64,000 nt of DNA from Williamsia deligens (GCF_024171765.1 NZ_JAMTCI010000002.1:310001-374000); one strand, 5' to 3'. Positions 38,040 to 48,484 are shown, counted from the first letter of the stretch. Made by a program: numbers and translations. The notes: generated by a model from the sequence alone, not told the origin.

Positions 38040-39728
38040 TCAGGCGTGCAGGGCGGCGGTGGCCGCTGCGCGCGCGTCCGCGGGGTCCGCGGTCGCCAGG
38101 ACGGCATCGGCCGCCGCCCGACAGGCCGCCAGGGTGACCCCGCCGACAGCCGCACCGACAGCCGCGGCCGCGGCAGGGGCACTCGACAGCGAGGTGACAC
38201 CCATCCCGACGAGCACGCACGCGAGCAGTGGGTCGGCCGCGGCCTCCCCGCAGACCCCGACGGGTTTGCCCGCCACCGCCCCCGCGGATGCGACCGTGTT
38301 GATGAGCGCGAGGACGGCCGGCTGCCAGGGGTCGGTGAGGGTCGCGAGATCGGCCGACATCCGGTCGGCGGCCATCGTGTACTGCGTGAGGTCGTTGGTG
38401 CCGATCGACACGAAGTCGACCTCGGCGAGGATGGCCGGCGCCAACAGCGCCGCCGACGGCACCTCGATCATCACGCCGGCGACCAGACCGCGGTCTCGGA
38501 CGGCCGCGGCGAAGCCCCGCGCCTCGGCGGCGGTCGCGACCATCGGCGCCATCACCCACGGGGTGGTACCCGACTGGCGTGCGGCCGCGGCGATCGCGTC
38601 GAGCTGATGCTCGAGGAGTTCCGGGTGGGCGGTCGCGACGCGCAGTCCACGCACGCCGAGAGCGGGGTTCGCCTCCGCGCCCGCGTCGACGAACGCCAAC
38701 GGCTTGTCGGACCCGGCGTCGAGCGTGCGGATCACGATCTTCGCGGGCTCGGCGGAGCCGGAGAACGCCTCGATGACCTCCCGGTACAGGGTGGTCTGCT
38801 CGTCCAGGGACGGCTCCGATGCCCGGTCGAGGAAGGCGAGTTCGGTGCGGAACAGGCCGATCCCCGCGACCGGGTGGTCGGTGGCCGACCTCGCCGACGC
38901 GCCGTCCTGCACGTTGGCGAGGATCGCGACCTCCTTCCCGTCGGCCGTCCGCCCGGGGCCCGCCCACCGGGCGACCTCCGCGGCGGCGTGCCGTGAGCGC
39001 TGGACCTCCGCGTCCGCCACTGCCGGGTCGGGGGCGATCGTGATGCGACCCGTGGCACCGTCCACCATCACCGGCGTCCCGGCCGCGACGGCCTCGAGCC
39101 CGTGCACCGCGACGATGCACGGGATGCCCAGCTGGCGGGCGATGATCGCGGTGTGGCTGGTCGGTCCGCCCAAGCGGGTGACCAACGCGGTGACCACGGC
39201 GGGATCCAGTCCGGAGGTGTCTGCGGGCGCGAGGTCGTCGGCGCAGAGCACGACGGGGTGATCCGGCAGCGAGATCCCCGGCTCGGGCTCGCCGGCGAGC
39301 TCGGCGAGGACGCGGTCGCGGACATCGTGGAGATCGGTGACCCGCTCGGCCATGAGCCCACCGAGCTTGGTGAACACGGCCGCGAACTGTTCGGTCGCGG
39401 CGACGGCGGCGTTCGGCGCGGGTGCGCCGGCGCGGATCTCCTTCTGCGCGGCACCCACCCATCCACGGTCCTCGGCGAGCGCCGCGGTCGCCGACAGCAC
39501 CTCCGAGGCGACTCCGGTCGCCGCCGACGCCCGGGATCGCAGCCGGTCGGCGACAGCGGTCGCGGCGCGGGAGAACCGCTCGCACTCGGCCTCGACGTCG
39601 GCGGGTGGTGTACCCGGCCCGGGGAGGGCGGGACGGGCGCCCGGCCACATCACCGGTGCGTGCGCGACACCCGCGACGACGGGCGTGCCCACGAGAACGG
39701 CCTGGTCGGTGGCGATGTGCGCGGTCAT
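38040..39728 (-). CDS. ptsI: PTS enzyme I (phosphoenolpyruvate-protein phosphotransferase)
   Basis: Enzyme I passes phosphate from phosphoenolpyruvate to HPr. The 562-residue protein has the phosphorylated His192 in L-G-G-P-T-S-H-T-A-I. The barrel domain has G-L-F-R-T-E-L near 290, G-T-N-D-L-T-Q-Y near 450 and the active Cys in V-G-V-C-G-E near 500. The start MTAHIATDQ follows a G-G-T-G-G-A-A site. It is divergent from the deoR-fruK-fruA-ptsH operon across an AT-rich region with a shared operator-like repeat. Confidence 0.94.
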   Translation of the reverse strand: MTAHIATDQAVLVGTPVVAGVAHAPVMWPGARPALPGPGTPPADVEAECERFSRAATAVADRLRSRASAATGVASEVLSATAALAEDRGWVGAAQKEIRAGAPAPNAAVAATEQFAAVFTKLGGLMAERVTDLHDVRDRVLAELAGEPEPGISLPDHPVVLCADDLAPADTSGLDPAVVTALVTRLGGPTSHTAIIARQLGIPCIVAVHGLEAVAAGTPVMVDGATGRITIAPDPAVADAEVQRSRHAAAEVARWAGPGRTADGKEVAILANVQDGASARSATDHPVAGIGLFRTELAFLDRASEPSLDEQTTLYREVIEAFSGSAEPAKIVIRTLDAGSDKPLAFVDAGAEANPALGVRGLRVATAHPELLEHQLDAIAAAARQSGTTPWVMAPMVATAAEARGFAAAVRDRGLVAGVMIEVPSAALLAPAILAEVDFVSIGTNDLTQYTMAADRMSADLATLTDPWQPAVLALINTVASAGAVAGKPVGVCGEAAADPLLACVLVGMGVTSLSSAPAAAAAVGAAVGGVTLAACRAAADAVLATADPADARAAATAALHA

Positions 39729-39797
39729 GGAGTTCCACCTCTGGTCTGTGCGTCCGATCCCTGGCGACCGACTGCTGTGACTCAAATTACAAGAAAT

Positions 39798-39822
39798 GCT
39801 TGACTTGTCAACACAGTCAAGC
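39798..39822. promoter_or_regulatory. divergent promoter/operator of the fructose PTS cluster
   Basis: In the AT-rich 170-base gap (39729-39898) lies an inverted repeat: GCTTGACT (39798-39805) and AGTCAAGC (39815-39822) with nine bases between. It contains a consensus TTGACA on the minus strand that could serve ptsI. A TTGACT at 39800-39805 on the plus strand, 18 bases before TAAACA, could serve the regulator operon. I infer that the DeoR-type regulator or a related factor binds here. Confidence 0.55.
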
Positions 39823-39898
39823 GTAAACAGAAACGAACCAACATCCAGACCCACGGAAATCCACATCCGGACGACGGGTCGAGACGACAGGAGCCGCG

Positions 39899-40666
39899 GT
39901 GTACGCCGAGGAACGACAGCAGGCCATCGCCGATCAGGTGATCAGCCGGGGTCGGGCGTCGGTGACGGCGCTCGCGGAGGAGTTCGCCGTCACCAGCGAG
40001 ACCGTCCGCCGCGATCTCGCTGCTCTCGAGCGTGCGGGCTACCTGCGGCGGGTCCACGGCGGAGCGGTGACGGTCGACGCCGTACGCAGCGGCGAACTCG
40101 ACGTCACCGCCCGTGCCGGGGCGCACCCGGACGAGAAGCTGCGGATCGGCACCGCCGCGTGCCGCTTCGTCCCGTCCGACGGGGGGAGCCTCGTCATCGA
40201 CGCCGGGACGACGACGATCGCCGCCGCGGCCCGACTCCCCCGGGACCGGTCGCTGACCGTCTTCACCAACTCACTGTCGGTGGCCTCGACGGTCGCCGAC
40301 CACCCCGGCACCGATCTCCACTTCCTCGGGGGCCGCATCCGCGGCATCACCCAGGCGGCGGTCGGTCCGGCTCCACTGGCCGCGCTCGGCGCCCTCCGGG
40401 TCGACGTCGCGTTCATCGGGACCAACGGCCTCACCGAGGGACACGGCCTGTCGACCCCGGACATCGAGGAGGCCGCGGTGAAGTCGGCGATGATCGCTGC
40501 CGCCCACCGCGTCGTCCTGGTGGCCGACTCCTCCAAGATCGGTCACGAGGACCTCACCCGCTTCGCCGACGTCGACGAGGTCGACGTCCTCATCACCGAC
40601 GAGGGCATCGATCCCGCCCTCTCGGCACGACTGTCCGCCCGCGGCGTCGAGGTCGTGATCGCATGA
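39899..40666 (+). CDS. DeoR-family transcriptional regulator of fructose PTS
   Basis: The 255-residue regulator has an N-terminal winged HTH (V-T-A-L-A-E-E-F-A-V-T-S-E-T-V-R-R-D-L near 22-40) followed by the D-L-R-R-V-H-G-G-A-like segment and a DeoR C-terminal sugar-phosphate domain (D-A-G-T-T-T near 102, K-S-A-M-I near 198, A-D-S-S-K near 214). Members of this group sense fructose 1-phosphate or similar compounds. Its stop overlaps fruK by four bases, and it is divergent from ptsI. The start is a GTG at 39899. Confidence 0.92.
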   Translation: MYAEERQQAIADQVISRGRASVTALAEEFAVTSETVRRDLAALERAGYLRRVHGGAVTVDAVRSGELDVTARAGAHPDEKLRIGTAACRFVPSDGGSLVIDAGTTTIAAAARLPRDRSLTVFTNSLSVASTVADHPGTDLHFLGGRIRGITQAAVGPAPLAALGALRVDVAFIGTNGLTEGHGLSTPDIEEAAVKSAMIAAAHRVVLVADSSKIGHEDLTRFADVDEVDVLITDEGIDPALSARLSARGVEVVIA

Positions 40667-41634
40667 TCGTCACCGTCACGGCCAACCCCAGCCTCGACCG
40701 CACGATCGTCCTGCCCGGCCCGCTCGATCGCGGGGCCGTCGTGCGGGCGATCGGTGCGCGGAGCGAGCCGGGCGGCAAGGGCATCAACGTCTCCCGCGTC
40801 GCCCAGGTCGCCGGCGTGCCCACCGTCGCCCTCCTGCCCGCCCCCTCCGGCGATCCGCTGCTCGTCGCCCTCGACGCCGTCGGCCTGCACTACCGGACCG
40901 TCGCGACGGCCGACGAGGTGCGCAGCAACATCACCGTCACCGAACCCGACGGCACGACCACGAAGCTGAACCTCCCCGGGACGACACTCGACGCCGGTCA
41001 GATCGACGCGTTCGCCGCGCTCATCCTGGCGGCGTCCGCCGGCGCCGAGTGGGTCGCACTCTGCGGGTCACTGCCCCCGGGCGTCCCAGCGGACTTCTAC
41101 CGCCAGGTCGCGGCGTCCCTCGCGGGCTCGGGATGCCGGGTCGCCGTCGACACCTCCGGCGCGCCCCTCGCGGCGCTGCTGCCCGCGGTGGCCGACGGCT
41201 CGGTCCACCTCATCAAGCCCAACACCGAGGAGCTGTGCGAGATCACCGGCGGAGACGTCGCCCATCTCGACGGGTCGGCCGCGGCGGGGGACTTCTCCCC
41301 CACCCTCGAGGCCGCGCGGTCGGTGATCGGCTCGGGTGACTGCGTCGTCCTGGCCACCCTCGGTGCGGCCGGCGCCATGGTGGTCACCGCCGACGGCGCA
41401 TGGCAGGCGACACCGCCCCCGATCACCCCCGTCAGCACCGTCGGGGCCGGGGACGCGACCCTGGCCGGTTACCTGCTCGCGTCGATCGCCGGCGCAGCAC
41501 CCGCCGAGGCCCTGCGCGCAGCGGTCGCCCACGGATCCGCCGCGGCCGCGCTGCCCGGAACCCAGCCACCCAGACCCGGGGATCTCGCACCGCACGCGGT
41601 GCGGGTGAGCGAGGTGTCCACACCATTCGTCTGA
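40663..41634 (+). CDS. fruK: 1-phosphofructokinase
   Basis: This PfkB-family kinase of 323 residues converts fructose 1-phosphate to the 1,6-bisphosphate. It starts M-I-V-T-V-T-A-N-P-S-L-D-R, carries G-G-K-G-I-N-V-S near 37 and the catalytic G-A-G-D near 262. It overlaps the regulator by four bases and precedes fruA, which makes fructose 1-phosphate during uptake. Confidence 0.94.
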   Translation: MIVTVTANPSLDRTIVLPGPLDRGAVVRAIGARSEPGGKGINVSRVAQVAGVPTVALLPAPSGDPLLVALDAVGLHYRTVATADEVRSNITVTEPDGTTTKLNLPGTTLDAGQIDAFAALILAASAGAEWVALCGSLPPGVPADFYRQVAASLAGSGCRVAVDTSGAPLAALLPAVADGSVHLIKPNTEELCEITGGDVAHLDGSAAAGDFSPTLEAARSVIGSGDCVVLATLGAAGAMVVTADGAWQATPPPITPVSTVGAGDATLAGYLLASIAGAAPAEALRAAVAHGSAAAALPGTQPPRPGDLAPHAVRVSEVSTPFV

Positions 41635-41720
41635 CACCACCGACCGCCGAGACCCCCGACGGTCGAGCATCCAGTCCCACCGACACACACCATCAGTCAC
41701 CGACGACCAGAAGAGGCGAC

Positions 41721-43838
41721 ATGTCCACCACCCACAGCGATCCGGCCGCACCGGATTCCGGCTCGCAGCCGGTGTCGATCATCGAGGCCGCGACCGTCGC
41801 GCTCGACGTCGACGCCGGTACCGACACCACCGCGGTCATCACCCATCTCGCGGGCCTGCTCGTGAACACGGGCCGCGCCACCGAGGCCGACGGCCTCGTC
41901 GCGGCCGCCCTCGCCCGCGAGGCGCAGTCCCCGACCGGCCTGCCCGGCGGGATCGCGATCCCCCATTGCCGCACCGAGGGTGTGAACCGCGCGAGCCTCG
42001 CGTTCGCACGTCTCGCCCCGAAGGTCGACTTCGGTGCCTCCGACGGTCCGGCCGACATCGTCTTCCTCATCGCCGCACCCGCGTCGGGCGGCTCGGAGCA
42101 CATGAAGCTGCTCAGCTCCCTCGCGCGGGCCCTCGTCCGCCCCGACTTCGTCGCGTCGTTGCGGGCCGCGCCCGACGCCGCCACCGTCGTCGCCCTCGTC
42201 GGCGAGGTGGTCGCGCCCGCACCGGCCGCGGGGACCTCCACCTCCACCGCCGCCGCCGCGCCGGCCGCCACCGCACCGGCCGGTGTCGAGCCGGCCGGAT
42301 CCGCCACCGGCGGGAAGCGCGTGTCGATCGTCGCGATCACGGCATGCCCCACCGGCATCGCCCACACCTACATGGCCGCCGACGCGCTGACCTACGCGGC
42401 GCAGCGCGCCGACGTCGACTTCGTCGTCGAGACGCAGGGGTCGTCGAAGTCGACCCCCGCGGACCCGTCGGTGGTCGCCGCCGCCGACGCCGTCATCTTC
42501 GCCACCGACGTGGGTGTCAAGGGCCGCGAGCGGTTCGCGGGCAAGCCCGTCGTCGAATCCGGCACCAAGCGGGCCATCAACGAGCCGGACGCGATGATCG
42601 CCGACGCGGTCGCCGCGGCCGGGAACCCCTCCGCCGCACGGGTGTCGGGTACGCCGGCCTCCGGTGGCGCCGCGACAGCGTCGACCAGCGAGCTCGGCTG
42701 GGGCGTCCGGCTGCGTCAGATCCTGCTCACCGGCGTGAGCTACATGATCCCGTTCGTCGCCGCCGGCGGCCTCCTCATCGCCCTGGGCTTCCTGCTCGGT
42801 GGATACGAGATGGCGCTCAAGCCCAACGGCGCCACCGATCCCCTGGGTGCGACGATCGCGCTGAGCAACAGCCTGACCAACCTGCCCTCGGGCGGGTTCG
42901 CCCAGTACCTCGGCGGGGTGTTCTTCGAGATCGGCTCGCTCGCGTTCTTCTTCCTGGTCCCCGCCCTGGCCGGCTACATCGCGTTCGCCATCGCCGACCG
43001 TCCCGGTCTCGCACCGGGTTTCACCGCCGGCTACATCGCCTCGACGGTCGGTGCCGGCTTCATCGGCGGTCTCGTCGGTGGTCTGATCGCGGGCTTCGTC
43101 GCGCTGTACATCGGTCGGATCCCGCTGCCGCAGTGGGCCCGTGGGCTCATGCCGGTCGTGATCATCCCGCTGCTGGCCACGCTCGTCACCGGTGCGCTGA
43201 TGTTCATGGTCCTCGGCCGCCCGCTCGCCTGGGTCACCACCGAACTGCAGGACGCGCTGTCGAACATGACCGGCAGCTCGGTCATCATCCTGGGCATCAT
43301 CCTCGGTCTCATGATGTGCTTCGACCTCGGTGGCCCGGTCAACAAGGCCGCCTACGCGTTCGCCGTCCAGGGTCTGGCCGTCGGCGCCGCCCCCGACCTG
43401 CGGATCATGGCCACCGTCATGGCCGCGGGCATGGTCCCGCCGCTCGCGATGGCTCTCGCCACCCTCGTCCGCCCGAAGCTCTTCACCGAGCCCGAGCGCG
43501 AGAACGGCAAGGCCGCGTGGCTGCTCGGGGCGTCGTTCATCTCCGAGGGGGCCATCCCGTTCGCCGCGGCCGATCCCCTGCGGGTCATCCCCTCGATGAT
43601 GGCCGGCGGCGCCGTCACCGGCGCGCTGACGATGGCGTTCGACGTCGGCCTGCGCGCCCCCCACGGCGGCATCTTCGTGTTCTTCGCGATGAGCAACGTC
43701 CTCGGGTTCCTGATCGCGCTCGCCGCGGGCACCGTGGTGGCCGCAGCGATCGTGGTCGCGCTCAAGGAGATGCGCACCCGCTCCACCAAGACCGCGGTGG
43801 CGGCTCCCACCACGGCCGCCGCGCCCGTGGCAGCCTGA
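41721..43838 (+). CDS. fruA: fructose-specific PTS enzyme IIABC
   Basis: The 705-residue fused permease has EIIA (about 18-165) with phosphoryl His82 in I-A-I-P-H-C-R, a Pro/Ala/Thr linker, and EIIB (about 198-300) with phosphocysteine Cys209 in T-A-C-P-T-G-I-A-H-T. EIIC (about 335-690) follows with eight or more helices and the sugar-site loop L-G-G-P-V-N-K-A-A. It imports fructose and releases fructose 1-phosphate for FruK. The ATG at 41721 follows G-A-A-G-A-G-G. A short gap leads to ptsH. Confidence 0.95.
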   Translation: MSTTHSDPAAPDSGSQPVSIIEAATVALDVDAGTDTTAVITHLAGLLVNTGRATEADGLVAAALAREAQSPTGLPGGIAIPHCRTEGVNRASLAFARLAPKVDFGASDGPADIVFLIAAPASGGSEHMKLLSSLARALVRPDFVASLRAAPDAATVVALVGEVVAPAPAAGTSTSTAAAAPAATAPAGVEPAGSATGGKRVSIVAITACPTGIAHTYMAADALTYAAQRADVDFVVETQGSSKSTPADPSVVAAADAVIFATDVGVKGRERFAGKPVVESGTKRAINEPDAMIADAVAAAGNPSAARVSGTPASGGAATASTSELGWGVRLRQILLTGVSYMIPFVAAGGLLIALGFLLGGYEMALKPNGATDPLGATIALSNSLTNLPSGGFAQYLGGVFFEIGSLAFFFLVPALAGYIAFAIADRPGLAPGFTAGYIASTVGAGFIGGLVGGLIAGFVALYIGRIPLPQWARGLMPVVIIPLLATLVTGALMFMVLGRPLAWVTTELQDALSNMTGSSVIILGIILGLMMCFDLGGPVNKAAYAFAVQGLAVGAAPDLRIMATVMAAGMVPPLAMALATLVRPKLFTEPERENGKAAWLLGASFISEGAIPFAAADPLRVIPSMMAGGAVTGALTMAFDVGLRAPHGGIFVFFAMSNVLGFLIALAAGTVVAAAIVVALKEMRTRSTKTAVAAPTTAAAPVAA

Positions 43839-43880
43839 CCGACATCCGTCACACCCCCACCACCTGAAGGAACTCCGCAG

Positions 43881-44141
43881 ATGCCCAGCACCACCATCGC
43901 CGTCGGCTCCGCCGTCGGTCTGCACGCCCGCCCCGCCACGATCATCGCCGAGGCCGTCGCGGCCGCCGGATCGCCCGTCACGCTCGCCGTCGAGGGCGGG
44001 GAACCCGTGGACGCCGGTTCCGCGCTGATGATCATGACCCTCGGCGCCGAGAAGGGGACGCAGGTCGTCGTCACCGCCGACGACCAGCCGACGCTGGACT
44101 CGATCGCCGAACTGGTCGCCAAGGACCTCGACGCCGAGTAG
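43881..44141 (+). CDS. ptsH: phosphocarrier protein HPr
   Basis: The 86-residue HPr has the active-site His15 in G-L-H-A-R-P-A and a Ser at 47 in D-A-G-S-A-L-M-I at the usual regulatory position. It carries phosphate from enzyme I to the EIIA domain of FruA. It is the last gene of the regulator-fruK-fruA-ptsH operon and is followed by a strong terminator. With ptsI next door the cluster is self-sufficient. Confidence 0.95.
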   Translation: MPSTTIAVGSAVGLHARPATIIAEAVAAAGSPVTLAVEGGEPVDAGSALMIMTLGAEKGTQVVVTADDQPTLDSIAELVAKDLDAE

Positions 44142-44152
44142 GTCCACCCGAC

Positions 44153-44195
44153 GACGACAGCGGCCCCCGGGGAATTCCCGGGGGCCGCTGTCGTC
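44153..44195. terminator. terminator after ptsH
   Basis: A perfect 19-bp inverted repeat (44153-44171 with 44177-44195) encloses a GAATT loop. It lies 11 bases after the ptsH stop and ahead of the convergent hflX stop, so it probably ends both transcripts. Confidence 0.85.
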
Positions 44196-44228
44196 AACTG
44201 CTGTCGTGGGGCTGGTGTCGGTGGCCGA

Positions 44229-45830
44229 TCACACGGCGAGGGTGGACAACTCACCCGCGAGCGCGGCGGGCACCCGTACCCGCAGGCGCGTCCCGTCCGC
44301 CACGTGCTCGGTCTCGAGCACATCGCCGTGGGCGTGGATCCGCGACACCAGATCGCCTCGCGAGTACGGCACGAGGATCGTCATGTCCACGTCGTCGCGG
44401 CCGGCCACGTCACGCACCCGGGTGAACAACTCGGGCAGGCCCTCGCCGGTCGTCGCGGACACGAACACCGCGTCCGGGAACTCACCGCGCAGGGTGGTCA
44501 GGACGACGGGGTCGGCGGCGTCGATCTTGTTGATCACCAGGATCTCCGGCGGCGCGGACGCGTCCTCGTCGGCGACGACGTCGGCGATGACCTTGCGCAC
44601 CGTCGAGATCTGGTTCATCGGCATGGGGTCGGACGCGTCGACCACGTGCAGGACGACGTCGGCGTCGACGACCTCCTCGAGGGTGGACCGGAACGCCTCC
44701 ACCAGCTGCGTGGGCAGGTGACGGACGAACCCGACCGTGTCGGTGAACGTCACCTCGCGACCGTCGTCGAGAGTCGCGCGGCGGGTGGTCGGGTCGAGGG
44801 TCGCGAACAGCGCGTCCTGCACCAGCACACCGGAACCCGTCATCGCGTTGATCAGACTCGACTTCCCGGCGTTGGTGTAACCGGCGATCGTGATCGTCGG
44901 GACCACCGACTGCCGGCGACGCGTCCGACTGACGGTGCGCGCGGTCTTCATCTCCCGGATCTCCCGGCGCAGCTTGGCCATCCGCTCACGGATGCGGCGA
45001 CGGTCGGTCTCGATCTTCGTCTCACCCGGACCACGCAGGCCCACACCACCGTTGCTCCCCGCCCGGCCACCGGCCTGGCGCGACATCGACTCACCCCAGC
45101 CGCGCAGACGCGGGAGCATGTACTCCATCTGCGCGAGGGCGACCTGCGCCTTGCCCTCCCGGGACGTCGCGTGCTGGGCGAAGATGTCGAGGATCAGCGC
45201 GGTGCGGTCGATGACCTTCACCTTGACGACCTTCTCGAGCGCGGTGAGCTGCGCCGGGGTGAGTTCACCGTCGCAGATGACGGTGTCCGCTCCGGTGGCG
45301 ATGACCACCTCGCGCAACTCGTGGGCCTTGCCCGATCCGATGTACGTCGCGGGGTCGGGCCGGTCGCGTCGCTGGATGACGCCCTCGAGGACCTCGGACC
45401 CCGCCGTCTCGGCGAGTGCCGCGAGCTCGCTCATTCGGCTGTTCGCGGCCTGCTGTGAGCCCTCCGTCCACACCCCGACGAGCACGACGCGCTCGAGGCG
45501 CAGCTGCCGGTACTCGACCTCGGTGACGTCGTCGAGCTCGGTGGACAGACCGGGGACGCGCTGCAGCGACGTGCGTTCGTCGAGCTGGAGCTCACCGGTG
45601 GTGGGGGTCCGACGCGGCGTCCACGCCGCCGGGCGGGCGGCCGCGGCGTCGTCGGTGTCCTGGCCGTCGGTGTCGATCCCGGGGTCAGTGTCTGCGGTGG
45701 GGTCGGCGTAGGCCAGACCCTGGTGTTCGGTGAAGAAGGTGGTCTCCTCGGTGGGTGTGTCCGCCGCGAGGTCGTCGCGGTCGGGGTACGGCTGGTCGTC
45801 GGGTACGGGCGTCGCCATCAGTGATCTCAC
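44229..45830 (-). CDS. hflX: ribosome-splitting GTPase HflX
   Basis: This 533-residue translational GTPase rescues or splits ribosomes. It has an acidic, Thr/Asp-rich N-terminal extension (about 1-90) and the HflX domain with Y-I-G-S-G-K near 166, G-P-G-E-T-K near 268 and a coiled-coil of R-R-x-I-R. The G domain has G1 G-Y-T-N-A-G-K-S-S near 316, G3 D-T-V-G-F near 362 and G4 N-K-I-D near 435. The GTG at 45830 overlaps the dapF stop by four bases. The ATG four codons later is an alternative. It is the last gene of the LigB-like/miaA/dapF/hflX operon. Confidence 0.94.
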   Translation of the reverse strand: MRSLMATPVPDDQPYPDRDDLAADTPTEETTFFTEHQGLAYADPTADTDPGIDTDGQDTDDAAAARPAAWTPRRTPTTGELQLDERTSLQRVPGLSTELDDVTEVEYRQLRLERVVLVGVWTEGSQQAANSRMSELAALAETAGSEVLEGVIQRRDRPDPATYIGSGKAHELREVVIATGADTVICDGELTPAQLTALEKVVKVKVIDRTALILDIFAQHATSREGKAQVALAQMEYMLPRLRGWGESMSRQAGGRAGSNGGVGLRGPGETKIETDRRRIRERMAKLRREIREMKTARTVSRTRRRQSVVPTITIAGYTNAGKSSLINAMTGSGVLVQDALFATLDPTTRRATLDDGREVTFTDTVGFVRHLPTQLVEAFRSTLEEVVDADVVLHVVDASDPMPMNQISTVRKVIADVVADEDASAPPEILVINKIDAADPVVLTTLRGEFPDAVFVSATTGEGLPELFTRVRDVAGRDDVDMTILVPYSRGDLVSRIHAHGDVLETEHVADGTRLRVRVPAALAGELSTLAV

Positions 45831-46756
45831 ACGGCCGGGGTCGTGTGCATCCCTTTTTCCTCGGCGACGGGGGCGGGCTCCGGTCGGGTGACGGTCCCGA
45901 TCGCGACGATGCGTGACGGACCGCGCAGTGTCGCGCCATCCTCGGTGACCGTGACGGTCACGGTGCCTCCGGGTATGTGAACGTCGAGGGTGCCCGTCGG
46001 CTTCCCGTCGTGGGCGAGCAACGACGCCGCCGCCGCCGCGACGGTGCCCGTCCCGCAGCTGCGCGTCTCCCCGACCCCGCGCTCGAGCACCCGCATGTGG
46101 ATCGCCCCGTCCTCGACCGGGGTCAGGATCTCGATGTTGACCCCGTGGGGGAAGAGGTCACGATCGAACTCCGCGCCGTCGGAGAAGTCGATGTCGCGCA
46201 GGGTGTCCGGGGTGAGGTCGTCGACGACGCAGGCCAGGTGGGGGTTGCCGACATCCACCGCGACGCCCTCGAGCGTGCGGCCCAGGGTCGCCGGGCTGCG
46301 GTCACCGACGGTGACCGGACCCATCTCGACGGTGACGTCGGCGGAGTGGGCGTCAGCGGAGTGCACATGCACCCGACGACCGCCCGCGCGACTGCCGACG
46401 ACGAACTCGGGGCCGTCGACGAGTCCCGCGGCGACGAGGTGGTGGGCGAAGACGCGGACGCCGTTGCCGCACATCTCGGCGATCGACCCGTCGGCGTTGC
46501 GGTAGTCCATGAACCAGTCGTCGGTGGCGACACCCGCCGGGATCTCGTCGAGGACCCCGGCGATGCACAGGGCGTCGGTGCGGGCGACCCGCAGCAGTCC
46601 GTCACCGCCGATCCCGGCGCGGCGATCGCAGAGCGCCGCGACGAGCTGCGGCGTGAGGTCCAGCTGTGCCCGATGGTCCGGGAGCAGCACGAAGTCGTTC
46701 TCTGTCCCGTGGCCCTTGACGAACGGGAGCTCGGTGTCGACGCCGTGTGAGCTCAT
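45827..46756 (-). CDS. dapF: diaminopimelate epimerase
   Basis: The 309-residue enzyme epimerises LL- to meso-diaminopimelate for lysine and peptidoglycan. Both catalytic cysteines are present, in E-M-C-G-N-G-V-R near 85 and E-T-R-S-C-G-T-G near 240. It follows miaA with a 46-base gap, and its stop overlaps the hflX GTG. The start [18 protein letters not shown] fits the family N-terminus, including the K-G-H-G-T-x-N-D motif. Confidence 0.95.
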   Translation of the reverse strand: MSSHGVDTELPFVKGHGTENDFVLLPDHRAQLDLTPQLVAALCDRRAGIGGDGLLRVARTDALCIAGVLDEIPAGVATDDWFMDYRNADGSIAEMCGNGVRVFAHHLVAAGLVDGPEFVVGSRAGGRRVHVHSADAHSADVTVEMGPVTVGDRSPATLGRTLEGVAVDVGNPHLACVVDDLTPDTLRDIDFSDGAEFDRDLFPHGVNIEILTPVEDGAIHMRVLERGVGETRSCGTGTVAAAAASLLAHDGKPTGTLDVHIPGGTVTVTVTEDGATLRGPSRIVAIGTVTRPEPAPVAEEKGMHTTPAV

Positions 46757-46802
46757 CACCCCAGCGTAAACGTCCGCGGTCGTGCCATCGGGTCGAGTGG
46801 GA

Positions 46803-47729
46803 TCACACCGGGTCCACGAGCGTGCACACCGCGTCGGCCAGGTCGGTCCGGCCCGCGTCGAACCAGTGCAGGCGGGGGTCGCGCCGGAACCAGGAGCGCT
46901 GTCGTCGGACGTAGCGTCTGGTGCCGACGAAGGTCGACTCGACCGCCGTCGCGATGTCGGACACGCCGTCGAGGACATCGAGGGCCTGCGCGTAGCCGAT
47001 GGCCCGCGATGCGGTCCTCCCCTCACGCAGCCCCTGGTCGACCAGGCCGGACACCTCGTCGACGAGGCCTCGCGCGAACATCGCCTCGGTGCGTGCGCGC
47101 AGCCTGTCGTCGAGGTCTGCGGTCTCCCGGTCGAGCGCGACGATCACGGTCGACCAGCGCGGCTCACCGATGGTCGGCGCCGACGCCGCGAACGGGCGAC
47201 CGGTGAGTTCGACCACCTCGATCGCCCGGACGATCCGCCGGCCGTCGGTGGGGAGGATCGACGCGCCCGCGGCCGGGTCGATCTCGGCGAGCCGCCGGTG
47301 CATCGCGGCGACACCCTGGGCGTCGAGTTCCGCCTCGAGCCGTGATCGCACCGCGTCGTCGGTGGCGGGGAACGTCCAGTCGTCGAGGAGGGACTGGATG
47401 TACATCATCGACCCGCCCACGATGACCGGGCGTCGGCCGCGGTCGAGGACGTCCTCGACGTCGGCGCCCGCGGCGGCCTGGTACCGCGCGACCGTCGCGA
47501 TCTCGGTGACGTCGAGGACGTCGAGCTGGTGATGCGGCACACCCCGCCGCTCCGACGGGGGGACCTTCGCGGTGCCGATGTCCATCCCGCGGTACTGCTG
47601 CATGGCGTCGATGTTGATGATCTCGCCGTCGCACCGCTGCGCGACGTCGAGGGCGAGGTCGGACTTCCCGGTGCCCGTGGGGCCGATCACGGCGATCGGT
47701 GTCGGGCGCCCGCTCACCGCGGGTGCCAC
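46803..47729 (-). CDS. miaA: tRNA dimethylallyltransferase
   Basis: MiaA adds a dimethylallyl group to A37 of tRNAs reading UNN codons. Its product is then methylthiolated by MiaB, encoded 4 kb away. The 308-residue protein has the P-loop G-P-T-G-T-G-K-S near 16, a D-A-M-Q-Q-Y-R-G near 41, G-G-S-M-M-Y near 105 and R-R-Y-V-R-R-Q near 285. The GTG at 47729 lies inside the end of the LigB-like gene, a 16-base overlap, so translation is coupled. Confidence 0.95.
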   Translation of the reverse strand: MAPAVSGRPTPIAVIGPTGTGKSDLALDVAQRCDGEIINIDAMQQYRGMDIGTAKVPPSERRGVPHHQLDVLDVTEIATVARYQAAAGADVEDVLDRGRRPVIVGGSMMYIQSLLDDWTFPATDDAVRSRLEAELDAQGVAAMHRRLAEIDPAAGASILPTDGRRIVRAIEVVELTGRPFAASAPTIGEPRWSTVIVALDRETADLDDRLRARTEAMFARGLVDEVSGLVDQGLREGRTASRAIGYAQALDVLDGVSDIATAVESTFVGTRRYVRRQRSWFRRDPRLHWFDAGRTDLADAVCTLVDPV

Positions 47730-48484
47730 AACGCCGCGTGGTACCCGACCCCGAACGGCGCTCCGCGATAGAACGACTCACCGACGGGCTCGTCGGGGCG
47801 CGCCGCCCGCCAGGTGAGCGCCGCGACGCGCAGCGCGGCACGACCGGTCAGGCCGACGCCCGCACACTCGGCGGCGTCGAGTTCCAGGAGGGCGTCGAGG
47901 TCGGCCGCCGCGATCGCGTCGTCGACGATCGCCTGCACCGCGGGCGCCCCCTCCACGAACCCCCCGGGTGCGCGCGGTGTCAGCGAGGTCGACCCGTCCG
48001 CCACGACGAGCATCCCGACGGGTTCGTCGTCGGCGGTGACGATCCGGGCGATCTCCCCTGCCAGCGTCCGCAACCGGTCGTCGTCGGCGTCGGCGGCCAC
48101 CACGTACGGGCTCACCGCGATCCCGGGTGCCACGTCCCCGCGGAGCCACGCCGCAGCGAGGATCGCGGTCGGCATGGCGTCCTCGATCCCCTCGGGGACC
48201 TGCCCCGGACTCAACCGCACCCGCACGTCCACCCCGAAGCCCAGATACGTCCCCTGCGTAGGGATCTGGTCGGGTCCGGTCACACCCGGCGGCCCCGGCG
48301 CGACGCCGGGGTCATGGGGGTCGGCCACCCCCACGGCGACCCAGCGGACGGGGGCGACCTCGGCGAGGCGGGAGACGGTCCGGAGGGTGCCGGTGCGGAC
48401 AGGCTGCACGTCGTCGTCGCGGGGACCGGTGAGCGCGGGGACGAGCAACGGCGACCCGGGCACGAGGGCGACGGCGGCGAGCAC
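47714..48484 (-). CDS. class III extradiol dioxygenase-like (LigB/Memo-like) protein
   Basis: The 256-residue Ala-rich protein starts [20 protein letters not shown], resembling the P-H-P-P-L-L-V-P start of LigB/Memo domains. However, the metal-binding His residues of true dioxygenases are not obvious: the first motif has Gly-Ser in place of His. It is therefore probably a non-enzymatic or differently acting relative. Homologs sit at this place next to miaA across actinobacteria (Rv2728c). It begins the operon with miaA, dapF and hflX, and is divergent from the DUF349 gene. Confidence 0.72.
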   Translation of the reverse strand: MLAAVALVPGSPLLVPALTGPRDDDVQPVRTGTLRTVSRLAEVAPVRWVAVGVADPHDPGVAPGPPGVTGPDQIPTQGTYLGFGVDVRVRLSPGQVPEGIEDAMPTAILAAAWLRGDVAPGIAVSPYVVAADADDDRLRTLAGEIARIVTADDEPVGMLVVADGSTSLTPRAPGGFVEGAPAVQAIVDDAIAAADLDALLELDAAECAGVGLTGRAALRVAALTWRAARPDEPVGESFYRGAPFGVGYHAALWHPR

